This document shows, in pieces, positions 35,123 to 44,117 of a stretch of 64,000 nucleotides of DNA (its first letter is position 1; each line of letters begins with the position of its first letter). The notes beneath the pieces are model-generated. The model saw only the letters and a list, made by a program, of their open reading frames with translations. It searched no databases and was not told where the DNA came from. The translations under genes were made by a program, and so were the position numbers. The DNA comes from Boseongicola sp. (GTDB lineage: Bacteria > Pseudomonadota > Alphaproteobacteria > Rhodobacterales > Rhodobacteraceae), in the NCBI GenBank assembly GCA_028824715.1, contig JAPPCV010000052.1:1-64000 (forward strand). The letters run 5' to 3'.

Positions 35123-35977
35123 TCATGCCTTGCGGAAGTCGAACAGCGCAATCGCGAACAGGACCACTCCGGCAAGGAGCATGATCGCAATGCCAAGCCG
35201 GGGATCGAACTGGTTGTAGTCGATCAACGTGCCGCGCAGCGCGTCCACCGCATATGTCAGAGGATTGTACTGAACGAGGGTGACCAGCCATTCGGGATAG
35301 ACGACGCGTGTCTGCGCCTGCGTCAAGGCCGGATCGAGGGGAAAGATCGAGCTGGACGTAAAATACAGCGGCAGGATGACCGCGTTCGAGAAGACGCCAA
35401 AGCCCGCGAAACTGCGGACGCGATTGGCGATCACGACGCCCAGCGAGGTCAGTGCGAAGGCGAGCATGGCCATCAGGCCAAGCGCCTTCACCACATCGAG
35501 CCAGGTCAGCGGCACATCGGCGAAGCGGGCCAGAAGCAGAACCAGGCAGCCATGAACAACCGCCACCGTTGCGCCGCCCAACACCTTGCCCAACAGCACC
35601 GAGCCGCGCGACATCGGCGAGACCAGTACCTCGCGCAGGAAACCGAACTCGCGGTCCCAGATGACCGAAACGGCCGACTGGACCGACGTGTACATGATGT
35701 TGAGAACCACGACGGCGGGAAAGATGAACTGCAGATAGGTGAAGGGCACGACGAAGCTCACCTCGCCGTAGACCTCGCCCCGAAAATAGGGATTCAGGCC
35801 GATGCCGAGAATCAACACCCACAGAATGGGTCGGCTGATGCCGCCGATCAACTGGCCGCGGTCTCGCATGGAGCGTTTCACTTCGCGCAGCCAAAGGCCG
35901 TAAAGGCCGCCAAGCTCGACCAGGATCAACGGCCGGCGGCCGGCGGGCTGGATGTCAGCAGTTTCTCCGGAGGTCAT
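35123..35977 (-). CDS. ABC-2 type export permease of the PQQ-dehydrogenase cluster
   Basis: The 284-residue ABC-2 permease has six membrane spans. Its typical elements are VKRSMRDRGQLIGGISRPIL (the cytoplasmic elbow), VIWDREFGFLREVLVSPMSR (the conserved E-LR motif of the first intracellular loop) and LVQYNPLTYAVDALRGTLI near the end. It is coupled to the ATPase gene by a 4-bp overlap. Exporters of this kind recur next to PQQ alcohol dehydrogenases; their cargo is unknown. Confidence 0.88.
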   Translation of the reverse strand: MTSGETADIQPAGRRPLILVELGGLYGLWLREVKRSMRDRGQLIGGISRPILWVLILGIGLNPYFRGEVYGEVSFVVPFTYLQFIFPAVVVLNIMYTSVQSAVSVIWDREFGFLREVLVSPMSRGSVLLGKVLGGATVAVVHGCLVLLLARFADVPLTWLDVVKALGLMAMLAFALTSLGVVIANRVRSFAGFGVFSNAVILPLYFTSSSIFPLDPALTQAQTRVVYPEWLVTLVQYNPLTYAVDALRGTLIDYNQFDPRLGIAIMLLAGVVLFAIALFDFRKA

Positions 35978-36969
35978 CTCGTATGCTCTCCGCCACGCTT
36001 CCCGAAAGCGAAGGTGCGCTCGCGGGCACCGGCGGCCTGGTCGCGAATTTCTCGGCCAGTCAGAAACAGGAATACCGTCGCGAGACTCGGACGCTCCACT
36101 GCCAGGGAGCGAACGCGGCCACCGTAGTCAGCAAGGAGAGTTTCGGCGAAAGTGTCGTCTGAGGCAAGCAGGATGGTATCGTGCGCTTCGCTCACAAGGC
36201 GATCTGCATGGCGGCCGAGAATTTCCCGACGATCTTCCTCCGACCTTGGTGCGATGCGCAGTATCTGCTGACCATATGTCCGCTTCAGCGCCTCTGGAGT
36301 GCCAAGTGCCAGGACTTTGCCGTGATCTACGATGCAGGCACGGTCACAGCCCTCGACCTCCTCGATGTAATGCGTGGTCACAAGCACGGTGATCTGGCGT
36401 TCGCGCCTCAGTCGGCGGATGTAGGACCAGATTCGGTCGCGGGACTGGGCGTCGAGCCCGACCGTCGGCTCGTCGAGCAGAAGGATCTCGGCGTCGTGGA
36501 TCAAGGCACGGGCAATCTCCAGCCGGCGCTTCATTCCAGAAGACAGCATCCGGACCGGCTTGTCGGCCCAATCGGCCAGTTCCACCAGCGCCAGCATTTC
36601 GTGGATGCGTTGCCGCCGCAGCTTTCGAGGCACGCCAAAGACCAATCCGTGCAAGTCAAGGTTCTCGCGTACCGTGAGCCGATCATCGAGGCTGGGCTCC
36701 TGGAACACGAGGCCAAGGCGGCGGCGGGCAGCAAGCGACTGCTTGACGACATCGCGACCGCAGATCAGCGCAGCGCCGCTGTCGGGGCGCAGGATCGTGC
36801 AAAGGATGTGCATGAGCGTCGTCTTGCCCGCACCGTTGGGCCCAAGCAGGGCGAAAACTTCCCTTTCGTCGACGTCGAAACTGACCGCGTCCAGCGCCAA
36901 TGTACGCCCGTAGCGCTTGGAAACCGCGTCGACACGGATGGCAGGCCCGGAGATTGGTGCGTCCGACAT
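35974..36969 (-). CDS. ABC exporter ATP-binding protein of the PQQ-dehydrogenase cluster
   Basis: The 331-residue DRA-type ATPase has Walker A GPNGAGKTTLMHILCTIL, Q-loop LGLVFQEPSLDDRL, signature LSSGMKRRLEIARALIHDAE (SSGMK in place of SGGQ), Walker B ILLLDEPTVGLD and H-loop VTTHYIEEVEGCDR. A C-terminal domain of about 100 residues follows. It overlaps the permease by 4 bp and the upstream binding-protein gene by 1 bp (TGATG). It works with the ABC-2 permease. Confidence 0.92.
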   Translation of the reverse strand: MSDAPISGPAIRVDAVSKRYGRTLALDAVSFDVDEREVFALLGPNGAGKTTLMHILCTILRPDSGAALICGRDVVKQSLAARRRLGLVFQEPSLDDRLTVRENLDLHGLVFGVPRKLRRQRIHEMLALVELADWADKPVRMLSSGMKRRLEIARALIHDAEILLLDEPTVGLDAQSRDRIWSYIRRLRRERQITVLVTTHYIEEVEGCDRACIVDHGKVLALGTPEALKRTYGQQILRIAPRSEEDRREILGRHADRLVSEAHDTILLASDDTFAETLLADYGGRVRSLAVERPSLATVFLFLTGREIRDQAAGARERTFAFGKRGGEHTR

Positions 36970-37844
36970 CAGCGTTTCGCCGTCGCGGGGAACCGATAGG
37001 CGTCAAGAATGGCCGAAATCGTCCCATCTGCAACCAGTGCGGCAATCGCCTCGTCCACGGCGGTGCGCAAGAATGTCTCGTCCCTGAGCAACATCGCACC
37101 GACGCCAAGAGCTGTGGGTGGCAACGGTGCTGGATCAATCCCGCGCAGCCCGGAAAAGGCAGGCTCCGTACGTTGTTTGGCCCACAGCGTCGGAGCCCAG
37201 ACCAGGGCCAAGCCCGCCGAACCGTCCAGAAGCGATTCCAGCGCCAGATCGTTTGTGCCCTTGGGGTGCACGGGCCAGCGGTCCCGAGCCGGCAGCGCGG
37301 ACACGTATGATACCAGCCGCACATGCGCCGAAGTGCCCAGCGTCGCTCCGATCGGCCGCCCGGCTGGAAGATCGTCCAACGAGCCGATGTCCGGGTCGTT
37401 CGTGACAAAGACGTACTCGGCCTCATAGTAGGGCCGGGTCAATGTGGCCCATTGGGAATAGCCGCCGGGGATCAGCTTGAAGCCCAGATGCATGTCGCAA
37501 TGCTCCACCAGAAGCGCGTAGACCTTGGTGATGTCTTCGGCGACGAAGTTCCTGTCCACCAGGTATTGCTGCGGTTCAAGCAACAGGGCCGAGGCGACGG
37601 CGTCAGCGATGGCGGCGGCAACTTCCCAGTCGGGGTCGCGCTGGTCCACGCAGTATCGAAGCCGGGACTCGTCGAGACGCCGGCCAAAGGTCCAGTGGTT
37701 TGGAGCGTAAGGCTTGAAATAGAACTCCGGCTCTTCAGCCGAACCCGGTGCGGGCGACAATCCGGCCAACAGGACCGCCAGCGCCAGCAGCCGGCTGACG
37801 ATGCACAGAAACGTGTACGGAGCGGGCAAGTCCGGACCTCTCAA
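36969..37844 (-). CDS. Quinoprotein dehydrogenase-associated substrate-binding protein
   Basis: The 291-residue periplasmic protein has a signal peptide (LLALAVLLAGLSPAPGSAEE) and a family 3 binding fold. After an N-terminal block FYFKPYAPNHWTFGRRLDES come RLRYCVDQRDPDWEVAAAIA, GFKLIPGGYSQWATLTRPYY and RPIGATLGTSAHVRLVSYV. The RYC...P...Y pattern is common to quinoprotein-associated (MxaJ/XoxJ-like) proteins. It is the first gene after the PQQ dehydrogenase and probably serves its maturation or electron transfer. Confidence 0.8.
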   Translation of the reverse strand: MRGPDLPAPYTFLCIVSRLLALAVLLAGLSPAPGSAEEPEFYFKPYAPNHWTFGRRLDESRLRYCVDQRDPDWEVAAAIADAVASALLLEPQQYLVDRNFVAEDITKVYALLVEHCDMHLGFKLIPGGYSQWATLTRPYYEAEYVFVTNDPDIGSLDDLPAGRPIGATLGTSAHVRLVSYVSALPARDRWPVHPKGTNDLALESLLDGSAGLALVWAPTLWAKQRTEPAFSGLRGIDPAPLPPTALGVGAMLLRDETFLRTAVDEAIAALVADGTISAILDAYRFPATAKR

Positions 37845-37908
37845 GCGTGCCGGGCGGATTGGAGACTACCATATCCGCCCGGCCGCGTTTCGAGAAGCGC
37901 TTTGTCAA

Positions 37909-39654
37909 TCAGTCGGGAAGCGCGAAGACGTACAACGCGATCGGATCGTTCGACGGCAGCCGCACCTCCGGCGTGAGTGACGCCAGGCGACCGAGGCCCG
38001 ACGCGAAATTCGCGGTGATCGCGACATACTGCTTGCCATTGGCGGTGTAGGTGATCGGGAAGGACTCGAGCGAATTGGTCAGCCTTCCGCTTTCCCAGAG
38101 CTTTTCGCCGGTCTCGTCGTCGAAAGCCATGAACTTGCGGTCCAGGCTGCCGACGAAGACAACTCCGCCGCCGGTTGGCAGGGTCGAACTGGTGACCGGA
38201 GGACGCTGGCGGTAAGACCACATCGTCGAACGGTCATTCAGGTTGATGGCGTCAACGCGGCCGATGTTGCCGTCGCTGTCGGGGACCGGCACGCGGGAGT
38301 ATGTCTGACGACCGCCCCCGGTATAGATCTCGCCCGGATCGAGCGGGTTGACCGTCGTGTTCGAGCAGAATTCCACCAGCGGCAGATAGAGCGCCTGCGT
38401 CCGCGGGCTATAGGCCGTGGCCTGCCAGGACTTTCCGCCCGGGTCGGCCGGGCAGTTGAAGGTGGTCTCGCCGATTACCGGAATCACGTCAGGATTGATG
38501 GTCTTCTCGCCAGTGTCTTGGTCAATCGACAGCACGACGTTCTGCGGCACGGTTTCGACATCCCAAAGGTATTCGCCGGTGACCCGGTCGAGCGCCTCGA
38601 TGATGCCGATCTTGCCGACCGTCACCGTCATCTTGCGGTCCTCGCCGTCGACCGGCAGGTCGATCAACATGCGCTCAAAGACGTAGTCGAGGTCAAGCGA
38701 GTCGGTCTCCAGATGCTGGAAGTACCATTTCAGCTCGCCGGAGTTCGCGTCGATGGCGAGCGTCGCGTTGGTATAGAGCGCCTCGTTGGTGACTCCGGGA
38801 TCCGAGCTGGGTGGCACCAGCCCAGCCATTTCGATGTTCCACGGATAGACTTGGCCGACGCCTGCGAAGAACAGGTTCTGTTCGGGATCGTAAGATCCCG
38901 CCATCCATGCCGAAGCGCCGTGGCGGCTTTCCAGCGGAACACCGTTCCAGCTGTTGCCCTCGGGCGTGTCGCCGCGGGCGATGGTGTGAACGCGCCACAA
39001 CTCCTCGCCTGTGTTCACATCGTGCCCGGTGAAGAAGCAACCGCCCGGTTGTGCCCTGCTGCAGCCCGTCATGCCTTGGATGATCACGCCATTGGCGACG
39101 ATCGGTCCGCTGGAAAAGCCGAAACCATGCCTGTAGTTGGCGACCGTCTTGTCCCAGATCAGGTCGCCGGTCTTCGTGTCGAGCGCAAACAGATGGGCGT
39201 GACGGGTCGCGATGATCAGCTTGTCGTCGTAAATTGCCTTGTTCCTCACCCCTCTGATTGCGGCGTCATCAGGCAGATCGTATTCGTACTCCCAGACGAG
39301 ATCGCCGGTGGCCCCGTCGAGAGCCTGGATCACGGCGTCGGAATTCTGGATGTAGACAATCCCATCGTGGGCCAGAGGTGTTTCCTGTGTACGCCCGGGC
39401 GTCATCGCCCAGGACCAGGCCAGCCTGAGGTCGCCGACGTTTTCCTTGTTGATCTGGTCGAGCGGGCTGTAGCCCCAGCCGTCGTATGTCCGCCGCCACA
39501 TCAACCAGTCGCCGTCCGGCGGGTTCAGGAGCATTTCGTCGGTCACGGGTGTGACATTGTCGATTGGGCTGTCCTGCGCGACGACTGCCTGCGTGGACAG
39601 GCTCAGGGCAATCGCCGTCAACAGTAGGATTCCTTTTCGTTGGTTGATGAGCAT
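37909..39654 (-). CDS. PQQ-dependent alcohol dehydrogenase with lanthanide-type Asp pair
   Basis: The 581-residue periplasmic quinoprotein has a signal peptide (cleavage after VVAQ, residue 27) and an eight-bladed PQQ propeller. Typical repeats are ALDGATGDLVWEYEYDLP and ALDTKTGDLIWDKTVANY. GMTGCSRAQPGGCFFTGHD holds two Cys (198, 206) of the kind seen in the lupanine-hydroxylase/PVA-dehydrogenase branch. The catalytic Asp region reads LETDSLDLDYVFERM: Asp 321 and a second Asp at +2 (323). The +2 Asp coordinates rare-earth ions in XoxF/PedH-type enzymes, where Ca-dependent MxaF has Ala. A lanthanide cofactor is therefore likely. There is no fused cytochrome domain, so electrons go to separate cytochromes. 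Confidence 0.92.
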   Translation of the reverse strand: MLINQRKGILLLTAIALSLSTQAVVAQDSPIDNVTPVTDEMLLNPPDGDWLMWRRTYDGWGYSPLDQINKENVGDLRLAWSWAMTPGRTQETPLAHDGIVYIQNSDAVIQALDGATGDLVWEYEYDLPDDAAIRGVRNKAIYDDKLIIATRHAHLFALDTKTGDLIWDKTVANYRHGFGFSSGPIVANGVIIQGMTGCSRAQPGGCFFTGHDVNTGEELWRVHTIARGDTPEGNSWNGVPLESRHGASAWMAGSYDPEQNLFFAGVGQVYPWNIEMAGLVPPSSDPGVTNEALYTNATLAIDANSGELKWYFQHLETDSLDLDYVFERMLIDLPVDGEDRKMTVTVGKIGIIEALDRVTGEYLWDVETVPQNVVLSIDQDTGEKTINPDVIPVIGETTFNCPADPGGKSWQATAYSPRTQALYLPLVEFCSNTTVNPLDPGEIYTGGGRQTYSRVPVPDSDGNIGRVDAINLNDRSTMWSYRQRPPVTSSTLPTGGGVVFVGSLDRKFMAFDDETGEKLWESGRLTNSLESFPITYTANGKQYVAITANFASGLGRLASLTPEVRLPSNDPIALYVFALPD

Positions 39655-39958
39655 CTTGTATCTCCTCCATTTCCAGCAGCGCAGCCCCAGATTCGTGATT
39701 CATCGTTCGAGGCCGCGTCCTGAACTGAGCTCCTCCATTGCAGTCGCAGATGTCGGCGCAAGTTCCCCAACGTCGACGCGCAACGCAATGCACCATCGGC
39801 CTTCCAAGGCCTTTCCGATGCAATTGCATCCTCTCATGTGTTCAGTGACTGGACCAAGACAATTACACGTGCTCGCCTAGTCAGTTTCTGCTACGCATCC
39901 GGCTGCACGTCGCAAAATGTGGGGGAACAGCGGTTCGGAGAGGCTGCAGTCCGTCTCA
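39655..39958. other. Intergenic region upstream of the PQQ dehydrogenase
   Basis: About 300 bp between the dehydrogenase start and the molybdenum-hydroxylase remnant. A GGAGGA site for the dehydrogenase is at 39662-39667 (read on the minus strand). I could not fix a promoter and saw no hairpin. Confidence 0.4.
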
Positions 39959-40246
39959 GGAGTTCATCGCAGCCTTCACCCGATCAGGTGTAAGCGGAAA
40001 CCGTCGATCCCTTGCGCCGACAGCATCGAACAGCGCGTTCGCGACCACGGCCCCGGTTTTGAATTGCGAGATCTCGCCGGTGCCGTGACAGGACTCGATG
40101 CGCCGGACAATCAGGCGAACTTCGGGATTCGGCGCCTCGGTGCTGGTCAGGATCGGATGGCCCGTCCAATCCGACGACAGGACGGCGGCATTGTCGAACC
40201 TGACCTCTTCCTTCAAGTGCTGGCTCGGCGATTGGATCGGTCCAAC
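39956..40246 (-). pseudogene. C-terminal remnant of a xanthine dehydrogenase-family molybdopterin subunit
   Basis: The last 95 or so residues of this frame read EEVRFDNAAVLSSDWTGHPI, EVRLIVRRIESCHGTGEISQ and ALFDAVGARDRRFPLTPDRV, then AAMNS. This is the C-terminus of large subunits such as IorB or CO-dehydrogenase-like enzymes (SDWETYPIL...GVGE......NA+FDA.G.R.+.LP.TP..V). The glycine-rich catalytic GVGE motif is degraded to GTGE. Upstream of about 40246 the similarity stops abruptly, so the first 85-90 per cent of the gene is gone. Confidence 0.6.
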
Positions 40247-41103
40247 CTCGATTCGGCTAGCGATGTTGTCGGGCGCCTCCCTGCGCCCGGGCCTTGACGG
40301 GGCCGGGGATGCCGATGAGCCGAAGTCGCCGGTCCCTGCAGGGAAAGCCGTCGCCGAAGCGGGTTTCGGCGCCGAGAAAGCGGAACTGCGCGGAAGCGGG
40401 GAAGGTCCGGCCTCTCGCCGGGCTTCGCGCGGCAGAACAAGGCGGCGATCTTCGGTGCCACGCCCTGGAGCAGGTCCGGGAACAGCCCGACGGCGATTGC
40501 GAGGAAGCGGTGGACGCATTCGGCCCGTCACCGGGTCCAGCGCCGCCCGGCCCTCGGCCGGAGATGCTGCGGCCTGGGCGGGGCCGCAGAACCGTCGGAC
40601 GGGGCCGTGCACAGGACGGCCACGAAGCGGACGACGTCAGGACTGCCGTTCCAGGGGTTCCAAGGCGAGATGGCGCACCAGGCGACCCCGTCGAGGCTGC
40701 GCGTGAAGCCGAGGCCGGAATCGGCCACGGAGTTCGAGATGACATCGACGTCGACGCGGCTGCAGGCCGAGACGCTTCGACTTCTGGACGTCCGACCTCC
40801 CTGGGATCGTCGATTCCAGCCCAGTGCCGTGAAACCGGAATCCGGGGGTTTCATCCTGGAATCAATCAGGTAGCGCACGACGCCTGCTGGAAGTTCGGCT
40901 TGACGGGCAGCCTGAGTTTGCGGAGCAGCTTGTGAATTGCCGCGGCGGCATTTCCTGCCCGTCTAGCGCCTGACCGACTTGACGCCGGATGCAGGTTCAT
41001 GAAGGTTCGTTTCGTTCGCGCCCGTTGGCCCTTGGGCCGGTTCAGCGCTTCGTGGCATGTGCAGGCTGCGCCGCGACCGCGAGTCGCATCATGCCGGAGT
41101 GCG
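40247..41103. other. Region without a recognised gene
   Basis: This 850-bp stretch lies beyond the break of the molybdopterin-subunit remnant. Translations of both strands are Arg/Pro/Ser-rich with no domain, apart from fragments such as SLDGVAWCAISPWNPWNGSP (minus strand) that look once-coding but are not identifiable. It may be a decayed insertion that cut the gene at 40247. Confidence 0.35.
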
Positions 41104-42000
41104 TCACGTCGTAGTCACTGACTTGGAGAGCTGCACGGCAAGAATGGCCAGCGCGATGATCACGACACCTATGACGTCGAGAACGCCAATGGCCTCGCCC
41201 AGAAGGGCCGCGGCGATGGCCACTCCGAGGAACGGGTTCATGAAATGGAACGTGGCGGCTCGCGTGGCGCCAATGCGGCGGACCAGCCAGAACCAGGCCA
41301 GCGTCGCCAGCAGTCCTGGCAGGAAAAGCGTGTAGAGGAATGCGGCCACGAACGTGACCGACCAGTTGACGGCCCAGGTCTCGAAGACCAACGCAGGCAC
41401 CCAGAGCACGGCGCTCCCGATCAGCATCTGGAATCCCACGACCACCATGACGTTTCCGCCCGAGGATGCGCCCTTGACCGCAAGCGTGGCAAAGGTCAGT
41501 GCCAGCGCCCCGATTCCGCACAGCGCAATGCCCGCCGGATCGACACCCTGGGTCAGCCGCGTTCCCATGATCAGGATTACCCCCACCATTCCGGCAAGCA
41601 ATCCCGCAATGCCCAGTGGTCGCAGGGTCTCTTTCGAGATCAGCCAGCCGGCAAACGCGACCAACAGGGGTAGCGTGGACGCAATGATGGATGCGAGGGA
41701 AGCTTCGACCGTCTTCAGTGCGACGAAGTTCAGGCCCAGATAGAGGCCGTTCTGGCAAATTCCGAAGAGGACCGTCATCTGCCATTGCTGGCGATTCAAC
41801 GTGAATCTCTGCCTGAGGATGCGGGCCAACGCCAAGGCGATCAGGCCCGCGATCAGGAACCGGACCGCCGAGGCCGTCAGCGGTGGTGCGTTGGTGACGA
41901 TGATCTTGGCCGACGTGAATGCGGAAGACCAGATGATGGCAAAGGCCAGACCACCAAGAATTGCCGGGACATCGACCCTATCTGAGATAGCCGACGGCAT
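41104..42000 (-). CDS. EamA/DMT-family transporter
   Basis: The 298-residue protein has ten membrane helices in two EamA repeats (GLAFAIIWSSAFTSAKIIVT at the start of the first, ALCGIGALALTFATLAVKGA at the start of the second). Members export amino acids or other metabolites. The gene overlaps the downstream end of the HAD hydrolase gene by 23 bp in the same orientation, so they are probably co-transcribed; the substrate is not predictable. Confidence 0.9.
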   Translation of the reverse strand: MPSAISDRVDVPAILGGLAFAIIWSSAFTSAKIIVTNAPPLTASAVRFLIAGLIALALARILRQRFTLNRQQWQMTVLFGICQNGLYLGLNFVALKTVEASLASIIASTLPLLVAFAGWLISKETLRPLGIAGLLAGMVGVILIMGTRLTQGVDPAGIALCGIGALALTFATLAVKGASSGGNVMVVVGFQMLIGSAVLWVPALVFETWAVNWSVTFVAAFLYTLFLPGLLATLAWFWLVRRIGATRAATFHFMNPFLGVAIAAALLGEAIGVLDVIGVVIIALAILAVQLSKSVTTT

Positions 42001-42850
42001 ATGTCGGTGTCATCCGGGTTTCAGCGATGAATGCGTCGAGAGCGTCCTGTTCCGGCTGGCGAGTGGTTGCCGTTTGCTCGCGCGCCAGCCCTCCTGTCAC
42101 GAAGAGGGAGTCGAGATCCTCTCCCAAGGCGCCCCGGATGTCGGTCTGAATGCCGTCCCCGATGCACAGGATCCGCTCGTCCGGCACCTGCGCCCCAATC
42201 TGCGCCAGCCTTTCCCTCGCCAAGGCGTAGACCGGCGGGTGCGGCTTGCCGAAATACAGGCTCTCGCCACCCATTTCCGTATAGAGCTGGGCAAGCGCGC
42301 CGGCACACCATTCGCGGCGTTCGCCGCGGTCAACCACGAGGTCGGGGTTCGCACAGAGAAGCTTCAGGCCCTTCTGCTTGGCACGGAGGAACTCGGGGCG
42401 GTTCACCGACGGGTCCGCATGCGCGTCAAATGGGCCGAGGCATGCAATTCCGGTCGCGTCCTGGAGTTCGACGAGGCGCACGTCAACGGGGTCGGAGACG
42501 ATTGCCGGCGGCTCGAAGAACGGCCGGTCGTGATCCTGTCCCATGAACCAGACACGGTCGCCGATGACGCCGCGGAACATTGCGACCCGTGCGCTGTCTC
42601 CGCTCGTGGAAATCGTGTCCCAGCAATCGGGTGGAACCCCAAGCACCTCCAGTTGCCGTTCCACGCCCGCGCGCGGGCGCGGCGCGTTTGTCAGGAGCAC
42701 GACCTTGCCGCCCTCGGCACGAAACGTGCGAAGCGCATCGATGGCCTCGGGATGGCCACGCACTCCGTCATGGACGCATCCCCAAAGATCGCAGAAGAGC
42801 GCATCGTAGCGGTCGGCGATCTCCGACAGGCTGTCGACTATCGGAACCAT
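41978..42850 (-). CDS. HAD-superfamily hydrolase, TIGR01459 type (class IIA)
   Basis: The 290-residue HAD-IIA phosphatase has motif I ALFCDLWGCVHDGVRGHPEA (D-x-W-G variant), motif II VVLLTNAPRPR, the C2 cap, and motif III/IV LYFGKPHPPVYAL and ILCIGDGIQTDIRGA. Relatives are NagD-like nucleotide or sugar phosphatases. This variant is typical of alphaproteobacteria and often lies near riboflavin or cofactor genes. It lies 3 bp after the pyrophosphatase stop codon, suggesting one transcript. Confidence 0.88.
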   Translation of the reverse strand: MVPIVDSLSEIADRYDALFCDLWGCVHDGVRGHPEAIDALRTFRAEGGKVVLLTNAPRPRAGVERQLEVLGVPPDCWDTISTSGDSARVAMFRGVIGDRVWFMGQDHDRPFFEPPAIVSDPVDVRLVELQDATGIACLGPFDAHADPSVNRPEFLRAKQKGLKLLCANPDLVVDRGERREWCAGALAQLYTEMGGESLYFGKPHPPVYALARERLAQIGAQVPDERILCIGDGIQTDIRGALGEDLDSLFVTGGLAREQTATTRQPEQDALDAFIAETRMTPTYAVGYLR

Positions 42851-42853
42851 GCC

Positions 42854-43774
42854 TCAGATCTTCAACACCGGAATGATCTGCTTCTTGCGGCTGACCACGC
42901 CAGGCAGCGTGGCCAGGTCGCCGTCGGCCTCGACCCCGAAACTGTTGGCGGCGATGTCCCGCACGACGTCATTCGTAATGAAGAGGATGGCCTCTTCAGA
43001 GAGGATGTCCACGAGGAAGAACAGGACCTGGTCGACGCCCTCTTCCTTGGCGACTGTCCCCATCTCCTTCATCAGGCCCGCTTTCCGGTCCAGCACGCTT
43101 GATGGAGATGTCGTTTCAAGGACCGAGATTCGGAGGGTCGTGCCGTCCACCTCGTAGGCCTTGGCATCCACGCGCAGCAGTTCCGCATCCGTATAGCCCG
43201 AGACGTCGGACTTGGCTGCGAACATCTCCTGCGCGTATTCCGCAATGTCGAGTCCCAGTTCCCCGGCAAGACGTTCCGCCAGTGCCCGGTCGGCATCGGT
43301 CGTTGTCGGCGAACGAAACTCAAGCGTGTCGCTCAGGATGCAGGAGAGCATCACGCCCTTGATCGCATGCGGCATCCTGGAGGCATCGTCGCCCATCAAG
43401 TCGTGCATGATCGTGGCCGTGCACGCCAGCGGGCGGACGGTGATGGTGATCGGCGTCCTGGTCTTCAGCCCGCCTTGCAGCATGTGGTGATCGATCACCT
43501 CGACCACGTCGGCATCGTTGATGCCCTCGGGCAGCTCCGCGACGTTGTTCGTGTCGACGATGACGCAGCTGTCGCCTGGCCCCACGCGTTCAAGGACCTC
43601 CGGCTTGGCGAGATTCCAGCGATCGAGGACGAAGAGGGCCTCGGCGTTCGGTTCGCCAAGCAGCCGCGCCTCGGCCAGCGTGTTGCGGCATTCGTTCAGG
43701 TACCAGGCCCAGATGATGGGCGATCCTGTGGAGTCGGTGTCAGGCGACTTGTGGCCGAATATCTTGTGGGTCAT
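42854..43774 (-). CDS. ppaC: Manganese-dependent inorganic pyrophosphatase
   Basis: The 306-residue DHH-family enzyme hydrolyses pyrophosphate in the cytoplasm. Motifs are IFGHKSPDTDSTGSPIIWAW (GHxxPDTDS), CVIVDTNNVAELPEGI, VVEVIDHHMLQG (DHH) and, in the C-terminal DHHA2 domain, LDRKAGLMKEMG with the SRKKQ substrate motif VSRKKQIIPVL at the end. The frame extends 19 codons upstream, but MTHKIFGHKSPDTDS at 43774 is the family start. Confidence 0.94.
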   Translation of the reverse strand: MTHKIFGHKSPDTDSTGSPIIWAWYLNECRNTLAEARLLGEPNAEALFVLDRWNLAKPEVLERVGPGDSCVIVDTNNVAELPEGINDADVVEVIDHHMLQGGLKTRTPITITVRPLACTATIMHDLMGDDASRMPHAIKGVMLSCILSDTLEFRSPTTTDADRALAERLAGELGLDIAEYAQEMFAAKSDVSGYTDAELLRVDAKAYEVDGTTLRISVLETTSPSSVLDRKAGLMKEMGTVAKEEGVDQVLFFLVDILSEEAILFITNDVVRDIAANSFGVEADGDLATLPGVVSRKKQIIPVLKI

Positions 43775-44117
43775 GGACGCGCCCGCTGCTTGCTTTGGCG
43801 CTCTATTATCGGGTCGCCAGGTGCTTGTCACCCTGCAAGACTCGTCTGCCGTGCATGGCGCATCCGGTTCCAGGTGACGGTCGGTCCGGGCTGTACCGCT
43901 TGATGTCGTTCCGACGATTCGACATTCTTGCTTTCGGGCAGAAACGAGAAGGATCCATGCGAGAGGAAGACTGCGCGCTTCCCGGTTCGGGTCGAGACGC
44001 GGCTGCGTGGCACGAATGCGCTGCGGCAGCGCCCGGGGTTCGCTTGCGGCGCCGGTGTCGCGGCGCGAGAGTCGGTGGATTCGGTGCGGAAGGGTGCGCG
44101 CCAGCGAAGGAAAGTTG

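Noticed and set aside
35127..35894. Upstream extension of the substrate-binding protein frame
   Set aside because: It is the shadow of the ABC-2 permease gene; the binding protein has its own start at 35111 or 35126.
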